Notes: generated by a model from the sequence alone, not told the origin. Shown: positions 24,960 through 34,440, counted from the first letter of the stretch. The stretch: DNA of 64,000 bases from Streptomyces sindenensis (GCF_014649035.1 NZ_BMSG01000006.1:124001-188000), one strand, 5' to 3'. Program-made: numbers and translations.

Positions 24960-26360
24960 GTGAACCCCCGCACCCCGGCCGCCTCCCCTCTTCTCCTCGC
25001 CCTGGTTCTCGCGCTTCTCGGTTCGGGCTGCACCGGCGGTGTCGAGGGGACCCCGGGCGCGGTCGGTCTGCGCGATCCGTACTTCCCCGGGCTCGGCAAC
25101 GGCGGCTACGACGTCACCCACTACGGCCTGGAGCTCGACGTCGACCCCGCCGCGGGCCGGCTGCGCGGCACGGCCACGATCACCGCCCGCGCCACCCAGC
25201 ACCTGAGCGCCTTCCACCTCGACCTCGCCGGGCTCGACGTGGAGAGCGCCACCGTCGAGGGGGAGCCCGCCGCCGTGAACCGGGCGGGCAAGGAGCTGAC
25301 GATCCGCCCCGACGCGTCGGTCGACGACCGGATGCGCGAGGGGCGCACGTTCACCACGGTCGTGCGCTACTCCGGCTCCCCGCAGGCCGTCACCGACGCC
25401 GACGGCGACGAGGAGGGCTGGCTGCGGACGGCGGACGGGTCGGTCGCCCTCGGCGAACCGACCGGCTCCATGGCCTGGTTCCCCGGCAACCACCACCCGA
25501 GCGACAAGGCCGCGTACGACATCGAGGTCACCGTCCCCGATCCGCTGACGGCGGTCTCCAACGGGCAGCCGGTCGCCCGGCGTACGGAGGACGGCCGCAC
25601 CGCCTACCACTGGCGGACCACCGAACCGATGGCGAGCTATCTGGCGACCGTGGCCGTCGGCCGGTTCACCACCGAGCAGGCGCGCACCCCCGACGGCATC
25701 CGCCTGTTCACCGCCGTGGACCCCGAGTCGGCGGCGGCGAGCGAGGACGTACTGGCCCGGATCCCCGAGGTGCTGGCGTGGTCGCGGGCCAGATTCGGGC
25801 CGTACCCCTTCACCTCCGCCGGGGCGATCGTGGAGCGCACGGGCGATGCGGCGTACGCCCTGGAGACCCAGAACCGGCCCGTCTTCCCCGGCCCGCCCGG
25901 CACCGGGCTCCTCGTCCACGAGCTGGCCCACCAGTGGTTCGGGAACTCCGTCACCCCCAGGACCTGGCGGGACATGTGGCTGAACGAGGGCTTCGCCACG
26001 TACGCGGAGTGGCTCTGGGCCGCCGACCACGACGACGTACCGGTCGAGGAGAGCTTCGACGAGGCGTACGAGGACGATGCCAACTGGGCGTTTCCGCCCG
26101 CCCGGCCGCCCGCCGCCCCCGACCTCTTCGACCCGCCGGTCTACGGGCGCGGAGCCATGGTCGTGCACCGCGTCCGGCTCGCCATGGACGACGACCGGGC
26201 GTTCTTCGCGCTGGTGCGGGGCTGGACGGCGAAGTACCGGCACGGCAACGCCTCCACCGACGACTTCACCGCGTACGTGGAGGAGGAGACCGGCCGGGAC
26301 CTCGGCGGGCTGTGGGACGCCTGGCTGTACGGCGGAAGCCGGCCCGCCCGGAAGGGCTGA
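24960..26360 (+). CDS. Secreted M1-family zinc aminopeptidase-like lipoprotein
   Basis: A protein of 466 residues. Signal peptide with lipobox GSGC (Cys24). Residues 45-235 form the M1 N-terminal beta domain. The zinc site HELAHQW (320-326) with the third ligand Glu in NEGF (342-345) is intact. The usual exopeptidase motif GAMEN is replaced by the region AYALETQN (298-305), so exopeptidase specificity may differ. Length is about half that of full M1 enzymes because the C-terminal helical domain is missing, as in other small actinobacterial members. GTG start without ribosome-binding site; TAAAAT 6 nt upstream suggests a leaderless mRNA. Confidence 0.85.
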   Translation: MNPRTPAASPLLLALVLALLGSGCTGGVEGTPGAVGLRDPYFPGLGNGGYDVTHYGLELDVDPAAGRLRGTATITARATQHLSAFHLDLAGLDVESATVEGEPAAVNRAGKELTIRPDASVDDRMREGRTFTTVVRYSGSPQAVTDADGDEEGWLRTADGSVALGEPTGSMAWFPGNHHPSDKAAYDIEVTVPDPLTAVSNGQPVARRTEDGRTAYHWRTTEPMASYLATVAVGRFTTEQARTPDGIRLFTAVDPESAAASEDVLARIPEVLAWSRARFGPYPFTSAGAIVERTGDAAYALETQNRPVFPGPPGTGLLVHELAHQWFGNSVTPRTWRDMWLNEGFATYAEWLWAADHDDVPVEESFDEAYEDDANWAFPPARPPAAPDLFDPPVYGRGAMVVHRVRLAMDDDRAFFALVRGWTAKYRHGNASTDDFTAYVEEETGRDLGGLWDAWLYGGSRPARKG

Positions 26361-26370
26361 CCGGCTTCCG
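26333..26370. terminator. Possible bidirectional terminator between convergent protease genes
   Basis: A 10-bp inverted repeat CGGAAGCCGG/CCGGCTTCCG with an 18-nt loop overlaps the last codons of the M1 gene and ends 18 nt before the M4 stop. Confidence 0.45.
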
Positions 26371-26388
26371 TGGTCCGTACGGCTGGGG

Positions 26389-28002
26389 TTACTTGACGTT
26401 GACCCCGGTCCAGGTGGCCGAGACCGCCTTCAGCTCCTCGCTGTCCGCGCCGAACAGGTCGGTCGCCGCCTTCTCGGTCGCGACGCGCGCGCCCGCGTAG
26501 TCGGTGGTGGAGGTCATGTAGACCGAGAGCGCCTTGTACCAGATCTGGTACGCCTTCTCCCGTCCGATGCCCGTCAGCGTCGAGCCGTCGGAGGTCGGGG
26601 AGTCGTACTCGACGCCGTTGATCGTCTTCTTTCCGCTGCCCTCGGCGAGCAGGTAGAAGAAGTGGTTGGCGACGCCGGAGGAGTGGTGGACGTCCAGGTC
26701 GCCGAGGTTCTCGTCCCAGAAGTCCGCGGAGTTGCCGTCCTTGGAGGGCTGGTCCATGTAGCGCAGCGGGGTGCCGTCGCCGTTGATGTCGATCTTCTCG
26801 CCGATGAGGTAGTCCCCGGCGTCCGAGGCGTTGTCGGCGAAGAACTCCACCGAGGCGCCGAGGATGTCGCTGGTCGCCTCGTTGAGGCCGCCGGACTCGC
26901 CCGCGTAGTCCAGGTCGGCGGTGGCGGAGGTGAGGCCGTGGGTCATCTCGTGGGCCGCGACGTCGATCGAGGTGAGGGCGTTCTTGTTGCCCGCGCCGTC
27001 GCCGTACGTCATGCAGAAGCAGCTGTCGTCCCAGAAGGCGTTGACGTAGTTCTCGCCGTAGTGGACCCGCGAGTAGGCGGCCTTGCCGTCGCCCGCGATG
27101 CCGTCCCGCCCGAGCGCCGACTTGTAGAAGTCCCAGGTCTTCGCGGCGCCGTAGTGGGCGTCGACGGCGGCGGTCTGCCGGTCCTCGCCGGTGCCGTCGC
27201 CCCAGGTGTCGTCGTCGTCCGTGACGAGGTCGCCGGTGCCGGAGGAGCCCTGGTTGAGGTCGTACGTCTTGTGGCCGCCGCGCTCGCCGTCGGTCAGCTC
27301 GAAGCCCGCGTCGGACTTCGTGGTGGTGATCTCGACCTCGCCGCTGTACTGGCTGTTGCCGGTGCCGGTCTCGATCGCCTCGTAGCTGTGCAGCTGCTTT
27401 CCGGTCGTGGCGTCCGTGATGGTGTGGACGCGGCTGGGCGTGCCGTCCTTCTGGACGCCCTTCTTGACGGTCTCCCAGGCGAGGACGGGCTCACCGCCGT
27501 GGCTCGCGAAGATCACCTTGCGGGCGCTCGCCGCCGCCTTCAGCTTCGGCGTCGTCGACGCCACGGCTATCTTCGCGTCGGTCGCCCTGTCGACGCTTCG
27601 GAGCTTGCCGGCGGCCGTGGTGTGGGTGACGAGGTCGCCGCCGATGACGGGCAGGCCGTCGTAGGTGCGCTCGTAGCGGGTGTGGACGGCGCCCCGGGCG
27701 TCCTTGATGACATCGCGGGCGATCAGCTTCTCCTGGCCGCCGAGCTTCAGGGCCTTGGCCGCCGAGGCGGCCTGTGCCTGGGCCGACTTGATGGCCGTGG
27801 CGCGCTGCGCGGCGGGGTTCACGCCGAGGGCGGTGGCCGTGGCGGGCTTCGCCGCGGTGGTGCGGCCGTCGTCGTCGGGCCCGGCGACGGCGGATCCGGC
27901 CTGGACACCGGCGACGACCATCGCGGCCACGGCCGCGAGTGCTGCGAGTCGGCGCGTGGGGCGCGGGGCGCGGGAGTTGTGGGGGGTTATGTGGAGGTTC
28001 AT
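26389..28002 (-). CDS. Secreted M4-family neutral metalloprotease (thermolysin-like)
   Basis: A preproprotein of 537 residues. A signal peptide (RRLAALAAVAAMVVAGVQAGSAVA) is followed by a fungalysin/thermolysin propeptide and PepSY region to about 200. The catalytic domain carries zinc motif HEMTH (351-355), the Glu ligand in GLNEATSD (372-379) and the active-site His in DVHHSSGVANHFFYLL. It is synthesised as a zymogen and matures outside the cell. ATG 28002 has a GGAG site; the upstream GTG at 28056 adds no signal function. Convergent with the M1 peptidase gene. Confidence 0.92.
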   Translation of the reverse strand: MNLHITPHNSRAPRPTRRLAALAAVAAMVVAGVQAGSAVAGPDDDGRTTAAKPATATALGVNPAAQRATAIKSAQAQAASAAKALKLGGQEKLIARDVIKDARGAVHTRYERTYDGLPVIGGDLVTHTTAAGKLRSVDRATDAKIAVASTTPKLKAAASARKVIFASHGGEPVLAWETVKKGVQKDGTPSRVHTITDATTGKQLHSYEAIETGTGNSQYSGEVEITTTKSDAGFELTDGERGGHKTYDLNQGSSGTGDLVTDDDDTWGDGTGEDRQTAAVDAHYGAAKTWDFYKSALGRDGIAGDGKAAYSRVHYGENYVNAFWDDSCFCMTYGDGAGNKNALTSIDVAAHEMTHGLTSATADLDYAGESGGLNEATSDILGASVEFFADNASDAGDYLIGEKIDINGDGTPLRYMDQPSKDGNSADFWDENLGDLDVHHSSGVANHFFYLLAEGSGKKTINGVEYDSPTSDGSTLTGIGREKAYQIWYKALSVYMTSTTDYAGARVATEKAATDLFGADSEELKAVSATWTGVNVK

Positions 28003-28265
28003 GTGTGTTCTCCGTCGGTCGTCCTGTGGGGGGACTACGAGCGGAGAGCGTGCCATCGAATGAGCGAAGTTGACGGTGTGCCGACAATTGCCTCACAAGT
28101 TTTTGACCAGTTCTTGTACGAATGGGGTGTCGTGCTGTCCGGTATTCGGTGAAGTGGCGGGTTTCAGCGGTGCGGTGGAGGCGGCTTGACGGAGGCTCAC
28201 CCAGGCCGGGCCGGGTGGGCGGTGGCTCATCCACGCGGGGCCGGACAAACGGTGGCGCACGCACG

Positions 28266-28303
28266 CCGGAGCCCCCGGCCGCGATCGCGGCCGGGGGCTC
28301 CGG
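28266..28303 (-). terminator. Perfect 19-bp palindromic terminator after terD
   Basis: A 38-nt perfect palindrome (CCGGAGCCCCCGGCCGCGA and its complement, no loop bases) lies 31 nt downstream of the terD stop. Confidence 0.8.
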
Positions 28304-28333
28304 TGAGACTGGTGTGCGCTCGGGAGCGACGCG

Positions 28334-28909
28334 TCAGAGGTTGACGCCGAAGTCCTGGGCGATGCCGCGCAGGCCGGAGGCGTACCCCTGGCCGACCGCG
28401 CGGAACTTCCACTCGGCGCCGTTGCGGTAGAGCTCGCCGAAGACCATGGCGGTCTCGGTGGCGGCGTCCTCGCTCAGGTCGTAGCGGGCGATCTCGGCGC
28501 CGCCGGCCTGGTTGAGGATGCGGATGAAGGCGTTGCGGACCTGGCCGAAGTTCTGGCTGCGAGTCTCGGCGTCGTAGATGGAGACCGGGAAGACGATCTT
28601 GTCCACGTCGGCCGGCAGGCCCGCCAGATTGACGTTGATCTGCTCGTCGTCGCCCTCGCCCTCACCCGTGACGTTGTCACCGGTGTGCACGATGGTCTGG
28701 TCCGGCGTCGACTTGTTGTTGAAGAAGACGAAGTGGCCGTCCGAGACGACCTTTCCGCCCGCGTTGACCGCGATCGCCGAGGCGTCGAGGTCGAAGTCGG
28801 TGCCGGTGGTGGTGCGGACGTCCCAGCCGAGGCCGACCGTGACGGCGGTAAGGCCCGGTGCCTCCTTGGTGAGCGAGACGTTGCCGCCCTTGGACAGGCT
28901 TACTGCCAT
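28334..28909 (-). CDS. terD: TerD-family stress protein
   Basis: A protein of 191 residues, full length for TerD. Conserved features are [25 protein letters not shown], the calcium-binding [42 protein letters not shown], and [11 protein letters not shown]. TerD proteins bind calcium and are linked to tellurite resistance, phage inhibition and, in Streptomyces, to normal differentiation. It stands alone here without other ter genes. ATG 28909 preceded by AAAGGGAC. Divergent from arfB over 183 nt. Confidence 0.92.
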   Translation of the reverse strand: MAVSLSKGGNVSLTKEAPGLTAVTVGLGWDVRTTTGTDFDLDASAIAVNAGGKVVSDGHFVFFNNKSTPDQTIVHTGDNVTGEGEGDDEQINVNLAGLPADVDKIVFPVSIYDAETRSQNFGQVRNAFIRILNQAGGAEIARYDLSEDAATETAMVFGELYRNGAEWKFRAVGQGYASGLRGIAQDFGVNL

Positions 28910-29092
28910 GGGAAGTCCCTTTCCTCGTCGTGTGCGGGCTTCGTGCCATCACGAAAGCTACCGTCACCCGTCATAACGCGTGCGGCGGACCACGAGGTTC
29001 CTGCTCGCTTTACTTTCTTTACGAACTTCCTCCGGACGCGGGGGCCGGGGCAGCGCAAAAGAAGGTGACGGGCGGGGTGCGGGGGAGGGACC

Positions 29093-29527
29093 ATGGGTGT
29101 CATGTCCGGGCCCTATGTCATCCGCGGCTCGGTCTCCCTCCCGGAGGCCGAGCTCATGTGGCGTTTCTCGCGGTCCTCCGGGCCCGGCGGTCAGCACGTC
29201 AACACCAGCGACTCCCAGGTGGAGCTGCGCTTCGACCTGGCCGCGACCGACGCGCTCCCCGAGGTGTGGAAGGCGCGGGCGCTGGAGCGGCTCGCGGGCC
29301 GGCTGGTGGGCGGGGTGGTCTCCGTACGGGCCTCCGAGCACCGCTCCCAGTGGCGCAACCGCGAGACGGCCGCCGTGCGGCTCGCCGCCCTCCTCGCCGG
29401 AGCCACGGCGCCGCCGCCCAAGCCCCGGATCAAGCGGAAGATCCCGCGCGGGATCAACGAGCGCAGGCTGCGCGAGAAGAAGCAGCGCGGCGACACCAAG
29501 CGCGGTCGCTCCGGCCGCGACTGGTAG
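29093..29527 (+). CDS. arfB: Alternative ribosome-rescue factor / peptidyl-tRNA hydrolase ArfB
   Basis: A protein of 144 residues. The release-factor motif GGQ sits in RSSGPGGQHVNTSDSQVELRFDL, and the C-terminal tail is basic (KPRIKRKIPRGINERRLREKKQRGDTKRGRS), which inserts into the mRNA channel of stalled ribosomes. It hydrolyses peptidyl-tRNA on non-stop ribosomes. ATG 29093 is chosen for the GGGAGGG site; an in-frame ATG at 29102 is possible. Confidence 0.9.
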   Translation: MGVMSGPYVIRGSVSLPEAELMWRFSRSSGPGGQHVNTSDSQVELRFDLAATDALPEVWKARALERLAGRLVGGVVSVRASEHRSQWRNRETAAVRLAALLAGATAPPPKPRIKRKIPRGINERRLREKKQRGDTKRGRSGRDW

Positions 29528-29611
29528 CCCGCGGCCACGCCCCGCCCCGGGCGGCGCGTCGGCCACGTTCCGGAACGCGGTCCCGGCCCGGCCCGGCCCC
29601 GGAACGGGATG

Positions 29612-30175
29612 TCAGCCCAGCTGCCGGTAGCGCCCCTTGAAGTACGTCAGAGGATCGCCCTCCGGGCTCGGCAGCTCCGCCGTGAGCACCCGCCCGATCA
29701 CCAGGGTGTGGTCCCCGGCCACCACGCGCTGCTCGGTCCGGCACTCCAGCGTCGCCAGCGCCCCGCCGATCAGCGGCGCCCGCGTCACCTCGCCCCGTAC
29801 GTACGCGATGTCCTCGAACAGCAGCCGGTCGCTGATCCGGCCCTTCATGGCGAACCGGCCCGCGATGTGCCGCTGGCTCGCGGCCAGGACGGAGACCGCC
29901 CACAGCGGCTGCTCCTCCAGCAGGTCGTCCATCCGGGAGCCGTTGCGCAGGCTCACCATCACCAGGGGCGGCTCCAGGGACACGGACATGAAGGCGGTCG
30001 CCGTCATGCCCACGTCCTCGCCCCGGCCGTCCTCGTCGAGGGGCGGCTCCTGGGCGGTGACCAGCACCACCCCGGCGGCCAGCCGCGCGAGGGCGGCGCG
30101 GAACTCGTCGTTGCTCACTCCCTCAGCATGGGGGACGGTCTCGGGGCGCGGGGTGGGGGGCTTCGTGTTGAGCAC
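29612..30175 (-). CDS. Flavin reductase family protein
   Basis: A protein of 187 residues with the FMN-binding split-barrel pattern: FRAALARLAAGVVLVTA, GMTATAFMSVSLEPPLVMVSLRNGSRM, FAMKGRISDRLLFEDIAYV, LIGGALATLECRTEQRVVAGDHTLVIGRVL. It supplies reduced FMN or FAD with NAD(P)H to a partner monooxygenase, which is not in the immediate neighbourhood. GTG 30175 has GGAG directly upstream; an internal GTG at 30118 (VSNDEFRAAL) is an alternative. Convergent with arfB. Confidence 0.82.
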   Translation of the reverse strand: MLNTKPPTPRPETVPHAEGVSNDEFRAALARLAAGVVLVTAQEPPLDEDGRGEDVGMTATAFMSVSLEPPLVMVSLRNGSRMDDLLEEQPLWAVSVLAASQRHIAGRFAMKGRISDRLLFEDIAYVRGEVTRAPLIGGALATLECRTEQRVVAGDHTLVIGRVLTAELPSPEGDPLTYFKGRYRQLG

Positions 30176-30362
30176 GCTCCGACGCTAACCGCGGGGGCCG
30201 GACGGCCGCATCGGGCCAGGGGACCAGGCGGGTCCTAGGACCCCGGAAGGGAAGCGGCGGGGGCGGGGCGTGCGCGGGCGCACACAAGGGGAACCCGTCC
30301 CTCCCGGTGACCGCGGAACGATCGTCGTGGCCCTGAGTCACCGACACCCCCGGGCATCTGTT

Positions 30363-30376
30363 GTGACTTGAGTCAC
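30363..30376. promoter_or_regulatory. GTGAC-N4-GTCAC palindrome upstream of the cyclase gene
   Basis: The 328-nt spacer 30176-30503 has no gene. It holds this perfect 5-4-5 palindrome, a second palindrome TCAC-T-GTGA at 30418-30426, and CACTG-N5-CAGTG overlapping it. GTGA/TCAC half-sites recall BldD targets, and cdgB is a known BldD target in S. coelicolor, but the spacing does not match the published pseudo-palindrome exactly. Confidence 0.4.
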
Positions 30377-30503
30377 AGAGTCCATTTTCTGCTGACCCTG
30401 TGTACCGGGTGCACAGCTCACTGTGATTCAGTGGCGGTGACACTGCAACAAGTACGTCGATATGAAACCTGGAGTTGCTGTCGAGGTCCCGGGGGTGCGA
30501 GCG

Positions 30504-32162
30504 ATGGAGGCCGAGTCGGAGCCGTACGTCCGCCTGGCGACCATGCGGCAGCTGCATCAGGCCGTCGCCGATCTCAACACGGCGAGGAGTCTGGCCGACA
30601 CGCTCCAGAGCGTGGCCGACGGGATCGTCGCGAGCCTCGGCTACGAGCTGGCCTGCGTCAACCTGGTCCGGCCCGAAGGCGACCTCGTCATCGCCGCCTT
30701 CGCGGGCAACGCCGCCGCCGAGGCCCTGATCACCGGCCGCGTCGGCTCCCGCGACTCCTGGAACCGCCGGCTCTCCATGGGCGAGGCCTGGGGCGGTCTC
30801 CGTTTCATCCCGCACACCGAGGGCTGGGTCCTGCTCGACGACGACGTACCGCAGTGGCACACCGAGGGGCCCGAACCCCGGTTCGACGACGAGTGGCACC
30901 CGCTCGACCGGCTCTACGCCCCGATGTACGCGTCGGCGGGCGGGGGCGACCTCCTCGGGGTCATATCCGTCGACCGGCCGCGCAACGGACGCCGCCCCGG
31001 CGCATGGGGGCGCGAAGCGCTCCAGATGTACGCCTCCCAGGCCGCCATCGCCATCAGCAACGCCCGGCTGCGGGCCAACATGCAGCGCGCCCTGGTCCGC
31101 CTGGAGCGGGAGCAGCAGGCGCTGCGGGCCAGCGAGGAGTCCTTCCGGCAGGCCTTCGAGTACGCGCCCAGCGGCATGGCCATCGCCGAGATGGGCGGCG
31201 ACCAGCAGGGCCGGCTGCTGCGGACCAACGACGCCCTGTGCCGGCTGCTCGGCCGCCCGGCCTCCATGATGCGCCGCTACTCCTTCGCCGACCTGGTCCA
31301 CCCCGAGGACATCGGCACCCTGCTGCGCACCTCCGCCGAGGGCGGCCGGGCCGAGCTGCGCCTCAGCCGCCGGGACGGCACGTATCTCTGGGTCTCGCTG
31401 CGCAACTCGGTCGTCGCGGACACCGCCGACGGGCCGCGCTTCCTGCTCACCCATGTCGAGGACATAGAGGAGCGCAAGCGCCACGAGCTGAACCTCGCCC
31501 ACCGCGCCTCGCACGACGCGCTGACCGGGCTGCCCAACAGCGCCGAGCTGAAGTCGCGGCTCAGCGCCCGGATCTGCGAGCGGCCGAACTCCTCCCCGGC
31601 CGCGACGGCGATCGAGGCGCTGGACGCGGCGTACGGGGACGTCGAGTCGTCCCTGACCCACGGCTACCAGGCCGACGGCTACGAGGGTGAGGCGATCCCC
31701 GGCGGCGGGCCCTTCGACCACCATGTGCACACGGTGGCCCCGGATCCGGAGCACGACGACGGGACGAAGGGGCTCGCGGTCCTCTTCTGCGACCTCGACG
31801 GTTTCAAGTCCATCAACGACCGCTTCGGGCACCACACCGGTGACGCCGTGCTCATCGAGGTCGCCCGGCGGCTGAGCACGTGTGTGCGGGACGGCGACAC
31901 GGTCGCCCGGCTCGGGGGTGACGAATTCGTCGTTCTCGCCGACGGCCTCGGGGCGGCGGACGCCGCTGACCTGGCCGTTCGCCTGAGAAATGCCATCATT
32001 CCGCCCATAAGGGTCGATGGTCGCGCGGTCCGGGTCGGGGCGAGCTTCGGCATCGGCTGGGCCGAGTGCGGCATGACCGTCGAAGAGGTCCTGCGCTCCG
32101 CCGACCAGCGGATGTACGTGGAAAAACGGTCCCGGTCGAAGGTTCACCGCAGAGCCGGATGA
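30504..32162 (+). CDS. cdgB: GAF-PAS-GGDEF diguanylate cyclase, CdgB-like
   Basis: About 552 residues from ATG 30504 (MEAESEPYVRLAT); an ATG 14 codons upstream lacks a site. A GAF domain (about 15-180) and coiled linker (RLRANMQRALVRLEREQQALRASEES) lead to a PAS/PAC domain (about 205-325) and a GGDEF domain. The active site RLGGDEF is canonical and preceded by an RDGD inhibitory I-site five residues upstream, so it should make cyclic di-GMP from two GTP with product inhibition. Between the first cyclase motif (RASHDALTGLPN) and FCDLDGFKSIN there is an unusually long insert of about 75 residues. Domain order matches S. coelicolor CdgB, which acts on development. No EAL domain. Confidence 0.87.
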   Translation: MEAESEPYVRLATMRQLHQAVADLNTARSLADTLQSVADGIVASLGYELACVNLVRPEGDLVIAAFAGNAAAEALITGRVGSRDSWNRRLSMGEAWGGLRFIPHTEGWVLLDDDVPQWHTEGPEPRFDDEWHPLDRLYAPMYASAGGGDLLGVISVDRPRNGRRPGAWGREALQMYASQAAIAISNARLRANMQRALVRLEREQQALRASEESFRQAFEYAPSGMAIAEMGGDQQGRLLRTNDALCRLLGRPASMMRRYSFADLVHPEDIGTLLRTSAEGGRAELRLSRRDGTYLWVSLRNSVVADTADGPRFLLTHVEDIEERKRHELNLAHRASHDALTGLPNSAELKSRLSARICERPNSSPAATAIEALDAAYGDVESSLTHGYQADGYEGEAIPGGGPFDHHVHTVAPDPEHDDGTKGLAVLFCDLDGFKSINDRFGHHTGDAVLIEVARRLSTCVRDGDTVARLGGDEFVVLADGLGAADAADLAVRLRNAIIPPIRVDGRAVRVGASFGIGWAECGMTVEEVLRSADQRMYVEKRSRSKVHRRAG

Positions 32163-32306
32163 CGTTCACGGCCCGTTTCTCGTCCTGCCCCGCACCCGTT
32201 CCTCCGAGGCCGCCCCGGCGGGCGAGCGCAATTCGGGGGCTGCTCCGTTCGAGGTAGGCTCGGCCGGTCGGCGACGGCTGGCGAGATGGTGAGGAGTGAC
32301 CCAGGG

Positions 32307-33311
32307 ATGACGGCCGGAAACAACGGCGCGAGCAAGCCCGAGGACGACGATCCGTTCGGCTACCTGTACGCGGACGGACAGGCGGCAGGTGCCCAGGCGC
32401 CCGGCCAGGGCGGCTACGGCTACCCGGGTCCGGCCGCGCAGCCGGGCGTGCCCAGAACGTCCTACAACCAGGTGCGTGCCGTCGGTGAGCGCCAGTACGG
32501 CCAGCAGCAGGTGCCGCAGCAGCAGGGCGGGTACGGCTACCCGCCCCAGCAGGCCTACGGCCAGCCCGCGCAGCAGTACAACCGGCCGAACCCGCAGTAC
32601 GCGGCCCCCGAGACCTACCCCGGCGGCGCGTCCCACGGACAGCCCCCGGCCCAGGGCGGCCACGGCGGCGGCACGGGCCGCGGCGGCCCGAACACCAAGG
32701 CGCTCCTGATCGCGGCGGTCGCCGTGGTCGCGGTCGTCCTCATCGGCATCGGCGCCGCCCTGCTCACGGGCGACGACGGCGACAAGGACGACAAGAGCGA
32801 CGAGGCGTCCTCCTCCCAGGGCCCCGCCGACGAGGTCGAGGAGTCGAAGAAGCCGGAGAAGGAGAAGCCGAAGGAGACCTCGAAGCCGGTCGAGCTGCCG
32901 AAGCAGGACGCGGCGACGCTGACGCTGGGCGGCACGGCGGCCCTGGACTCCACGGTCAAGGGCGCCAAGAGCGCGAACGGCAACTACATCAACCTCAACG
33001 AGGTCGGCCGCTCGGCCACCTGGACGGTCGAGGTGCCCGAGGCCGGCGCGTACACCCTGTACGTGACCTACGGCGTGCCCGGCAAGGACGCGAAGACGAC
33101 CCTGACGGTCAACGCGCAGGAGCCCCGCTCCATCAACATGGAGAACTTCGCGAAGGCTCCCGAGGGCGACCTGGAGAAGGGCTGGACGAACACCTACGCG
33201 TACGTCCAGCTCGACAAGGGCACCAACACCCTCAAGCTGTCCTGTGAGGAAGGCGACCAGTGCGACGCCAACCTCGACCAGCTGGAGCTCAAGGCGGGCC
33301 ACATCGAGTAG
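32307..33311 (+). CDS. Membrane-anchored protein with carbohydrate-binding-module-like domain
   Basis: A protein of 334 residues. The cytosolic N-terminal 125 residues are low complexity (Gly, Tyr, Gln, Pro: GYGYPG, QQQGGYGYPP). One membrane helix follows (TKALLIAAVAVVAVVLIGIGAALLTG), then an acidic/lysine-rich linker (DDGDKDDKSDEASS, KKPEKEKPKET). The extracellular C-terminal domain (about 210-334) has the CBM35/CBM6-like jelly-roll features ATWTVEVPEAGAYTLYVTYGVPG and NTLKLSCEEGDQCDANLDQLEL. It may bind a cell-wall or extracellular glycan. GAGGAG lies upstream of ATG 32307. A TAGGCT box at about 32254 may be its promoter. Confidence 0.7.
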   Translation: MTAGNNGASKPEDDDPFGYLYADGQAAGAQAPGQGGYGYPGPAAQPGVPRTSYNQVRAVGERQYGQQQVPQQQGGYGYPPQQAYGQPAQQYNRPNPQYAAPETYPGGASHGQPPAQGGHGGGTGRGGPNTKALLIAAVAVVAVVLIGIGAALLTGDDGDKDDKSDEASSSQGPADEVEESKKPEKEKPKETSKPVELPKQDAATLTLGGTAALDSTVKGAKSANGNYINLNEVGRSATWTVEVPEAGAYTLYVTYGVPGKDAKTTLTVNAQEPRSINMENFAKAPEGDLEKGWTNTYAYVQLDKGTNTLKLSCEEGDQCDANLDQLELKAGHIE

Positions 33312-33338
33312 TACGGCCGGCCGCCGACCGCTTGCTCC

Positions 33339-33369
33339 CGCCCCGATCACCGTCCCGGTGGCCGGGGCG
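33339..33369. terminator. Bidirectional terminator between convergent genes
   Basis: CGCCCCG/CGGGGCG stem extended, after two mismatches, by CACCG/CGGTG. It lies between the CBM-like gene and the convergent PfkB gene. Confidence 0.6.
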
Positions 33370-33386
33370 TCGGCGTGTCCGGTGGG

Positions 33387-34313
33387 TCAGGGCGCCGGAA
33401 CGTGCGGCTCCACCGTGACGCGCGGCAGCAGCTCGGCGTAGGCCGCCGCGTCGAACTCGCCGGCCGTCGGGGCCAGCACCGTCGCCGTCGACAGGGCCAC
33501 CGCCCGGGCGAGGCGTTCCGGCCAGGGCAGCCCCTCGGCCAGGGCGGACAGCAGCCCGGCGACCGCCGAGTCGCCCGCACCGGTCGGGTTGCCGCGCACG
33601 GCGGCGGGCGGCGCCGCCCGCCAGACGCCGTCCGGGGTGAGCGCCAGCACCCCCTCCGGGCCGAGCGAGGCGACCACGGCGTGGGCCCCGCGGCGGCGGG
33701 CGTCCCCCGCCGCGCGCAGCGGTTCGCGGGAGCCGGTCAGCCGGGCCAGCTCCTCCGCGTTCGGCTTGACCAGGTCGGGGCGGGCGGCGATGCCCCGGCG
33801 CAGCGGCTCGCCGCTGGTGTCCAGGAGCACGGGTACGGCGGCGGCGCGGGCGATCCGGACCAGTTCGGCGTACGCCCCGACATGGATGCCGGGCGGCAGC
33901 GAGCCGCAGAGCGCGACCGCGTCCGCCCCGGCGACCAGCTCCTCGTACGTCCGCAGGAAGGCGGCCCATTCGGCGGGGCTCACCTGCGGCCCGGGTTCGT
34001 TGAGCTGCGTGGTGTCGCCGGTCGAGCGGTCGGTGATCGCGAGGGTGCGGCGGGTGTTCCCGGCGACCTCGACGAGGGCGTCGCGCGGCGGGAGCGGCGC
34101 GAGGAGGCCGCGCAGGACGTCTCCGTTCGCACCGCCGACGAAGCCGGTGACCACGGCGTCGTGGCCGAGCGCGCCCAGCACCCGGGCGACGTTGAGGCCC
34201 TTGCCGCCGGGGCGCTCGATGACCTCGCCGACCCGGTGGCTGCCGTGCGGGACGAGCGCGTCGACGGTGTACGTCACGTCGAGCGCGGTGTTCAGGGTGA
34301 CGGTCAGGATCAC
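33387..34313 (-). CDS. PfkB-family hexose kinase (1-phosphofructokinase-like)
   Basis: A protein of 308 residues starting MILTVTLNTALDVTYTV, the start typical of FruK/LacC/PfkB 1-phosphofructokinases and tagatose-6-phosphate kinases. GGKGLNVARVLGALG is the substrate-side signature and NPTGAGDSAVAGLLSAL the C-terminal PfkB motif with catalytic Asp. It phosphorylates a sugar phosphate with ATP. Location next to nagA/nagK suggests amino-sugar or ketohexose metabolism, for example a tagatose-phosphate or galactosamine branch, but specificity cannot be read. ATG 34313 with GGGAGGGACC upstream. Confidence 0.85.
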   Translation of the reverse strand: MILTVTLNTALDVTYTVDALVPHGSHRVGEVIERPGGKGLNVARVLGALGHDAVVTGFVGGANGDVLRGLLAPLPPRDALVEVAGNTRRTLAITDRSTGDTTQLNEPGPQVSPAEWAAFLRTYEELVAGADAVALCGSLPPGIHVGAYAELVRIARAAAVPVLLDTSGEPLRRGIAARPDLVKPNAEELARLTGSREPLRAAGDARRRGAHAVVASLGPEGVLALTPDGVWRAAPPAAVRGNPTGAGDSAVAGLLSALAEGLPWPERLARAVALSTATVLAPTAGEFDAAAYAELLPRVTVEPHVPAP

Positions 34314-34440
34314 CTGGTCCGGTCCCTCCCTCGGTCAATGCTCCCGGCGGTTCGCGCCGGGTGACGGCACGCCTTTTCCGATGATCATGTCAAAGGCGGG
34401 GCGGTCGGCCCAGCCCCGAGGGGCGACCGCCATCGCTTCG

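Noticed and set aside
28266..28303. Mobile-element end or recombination site
   Set aside because: A single perfect palindrome directly after terD, in the expected place for a terminator and with no second copy in the window.
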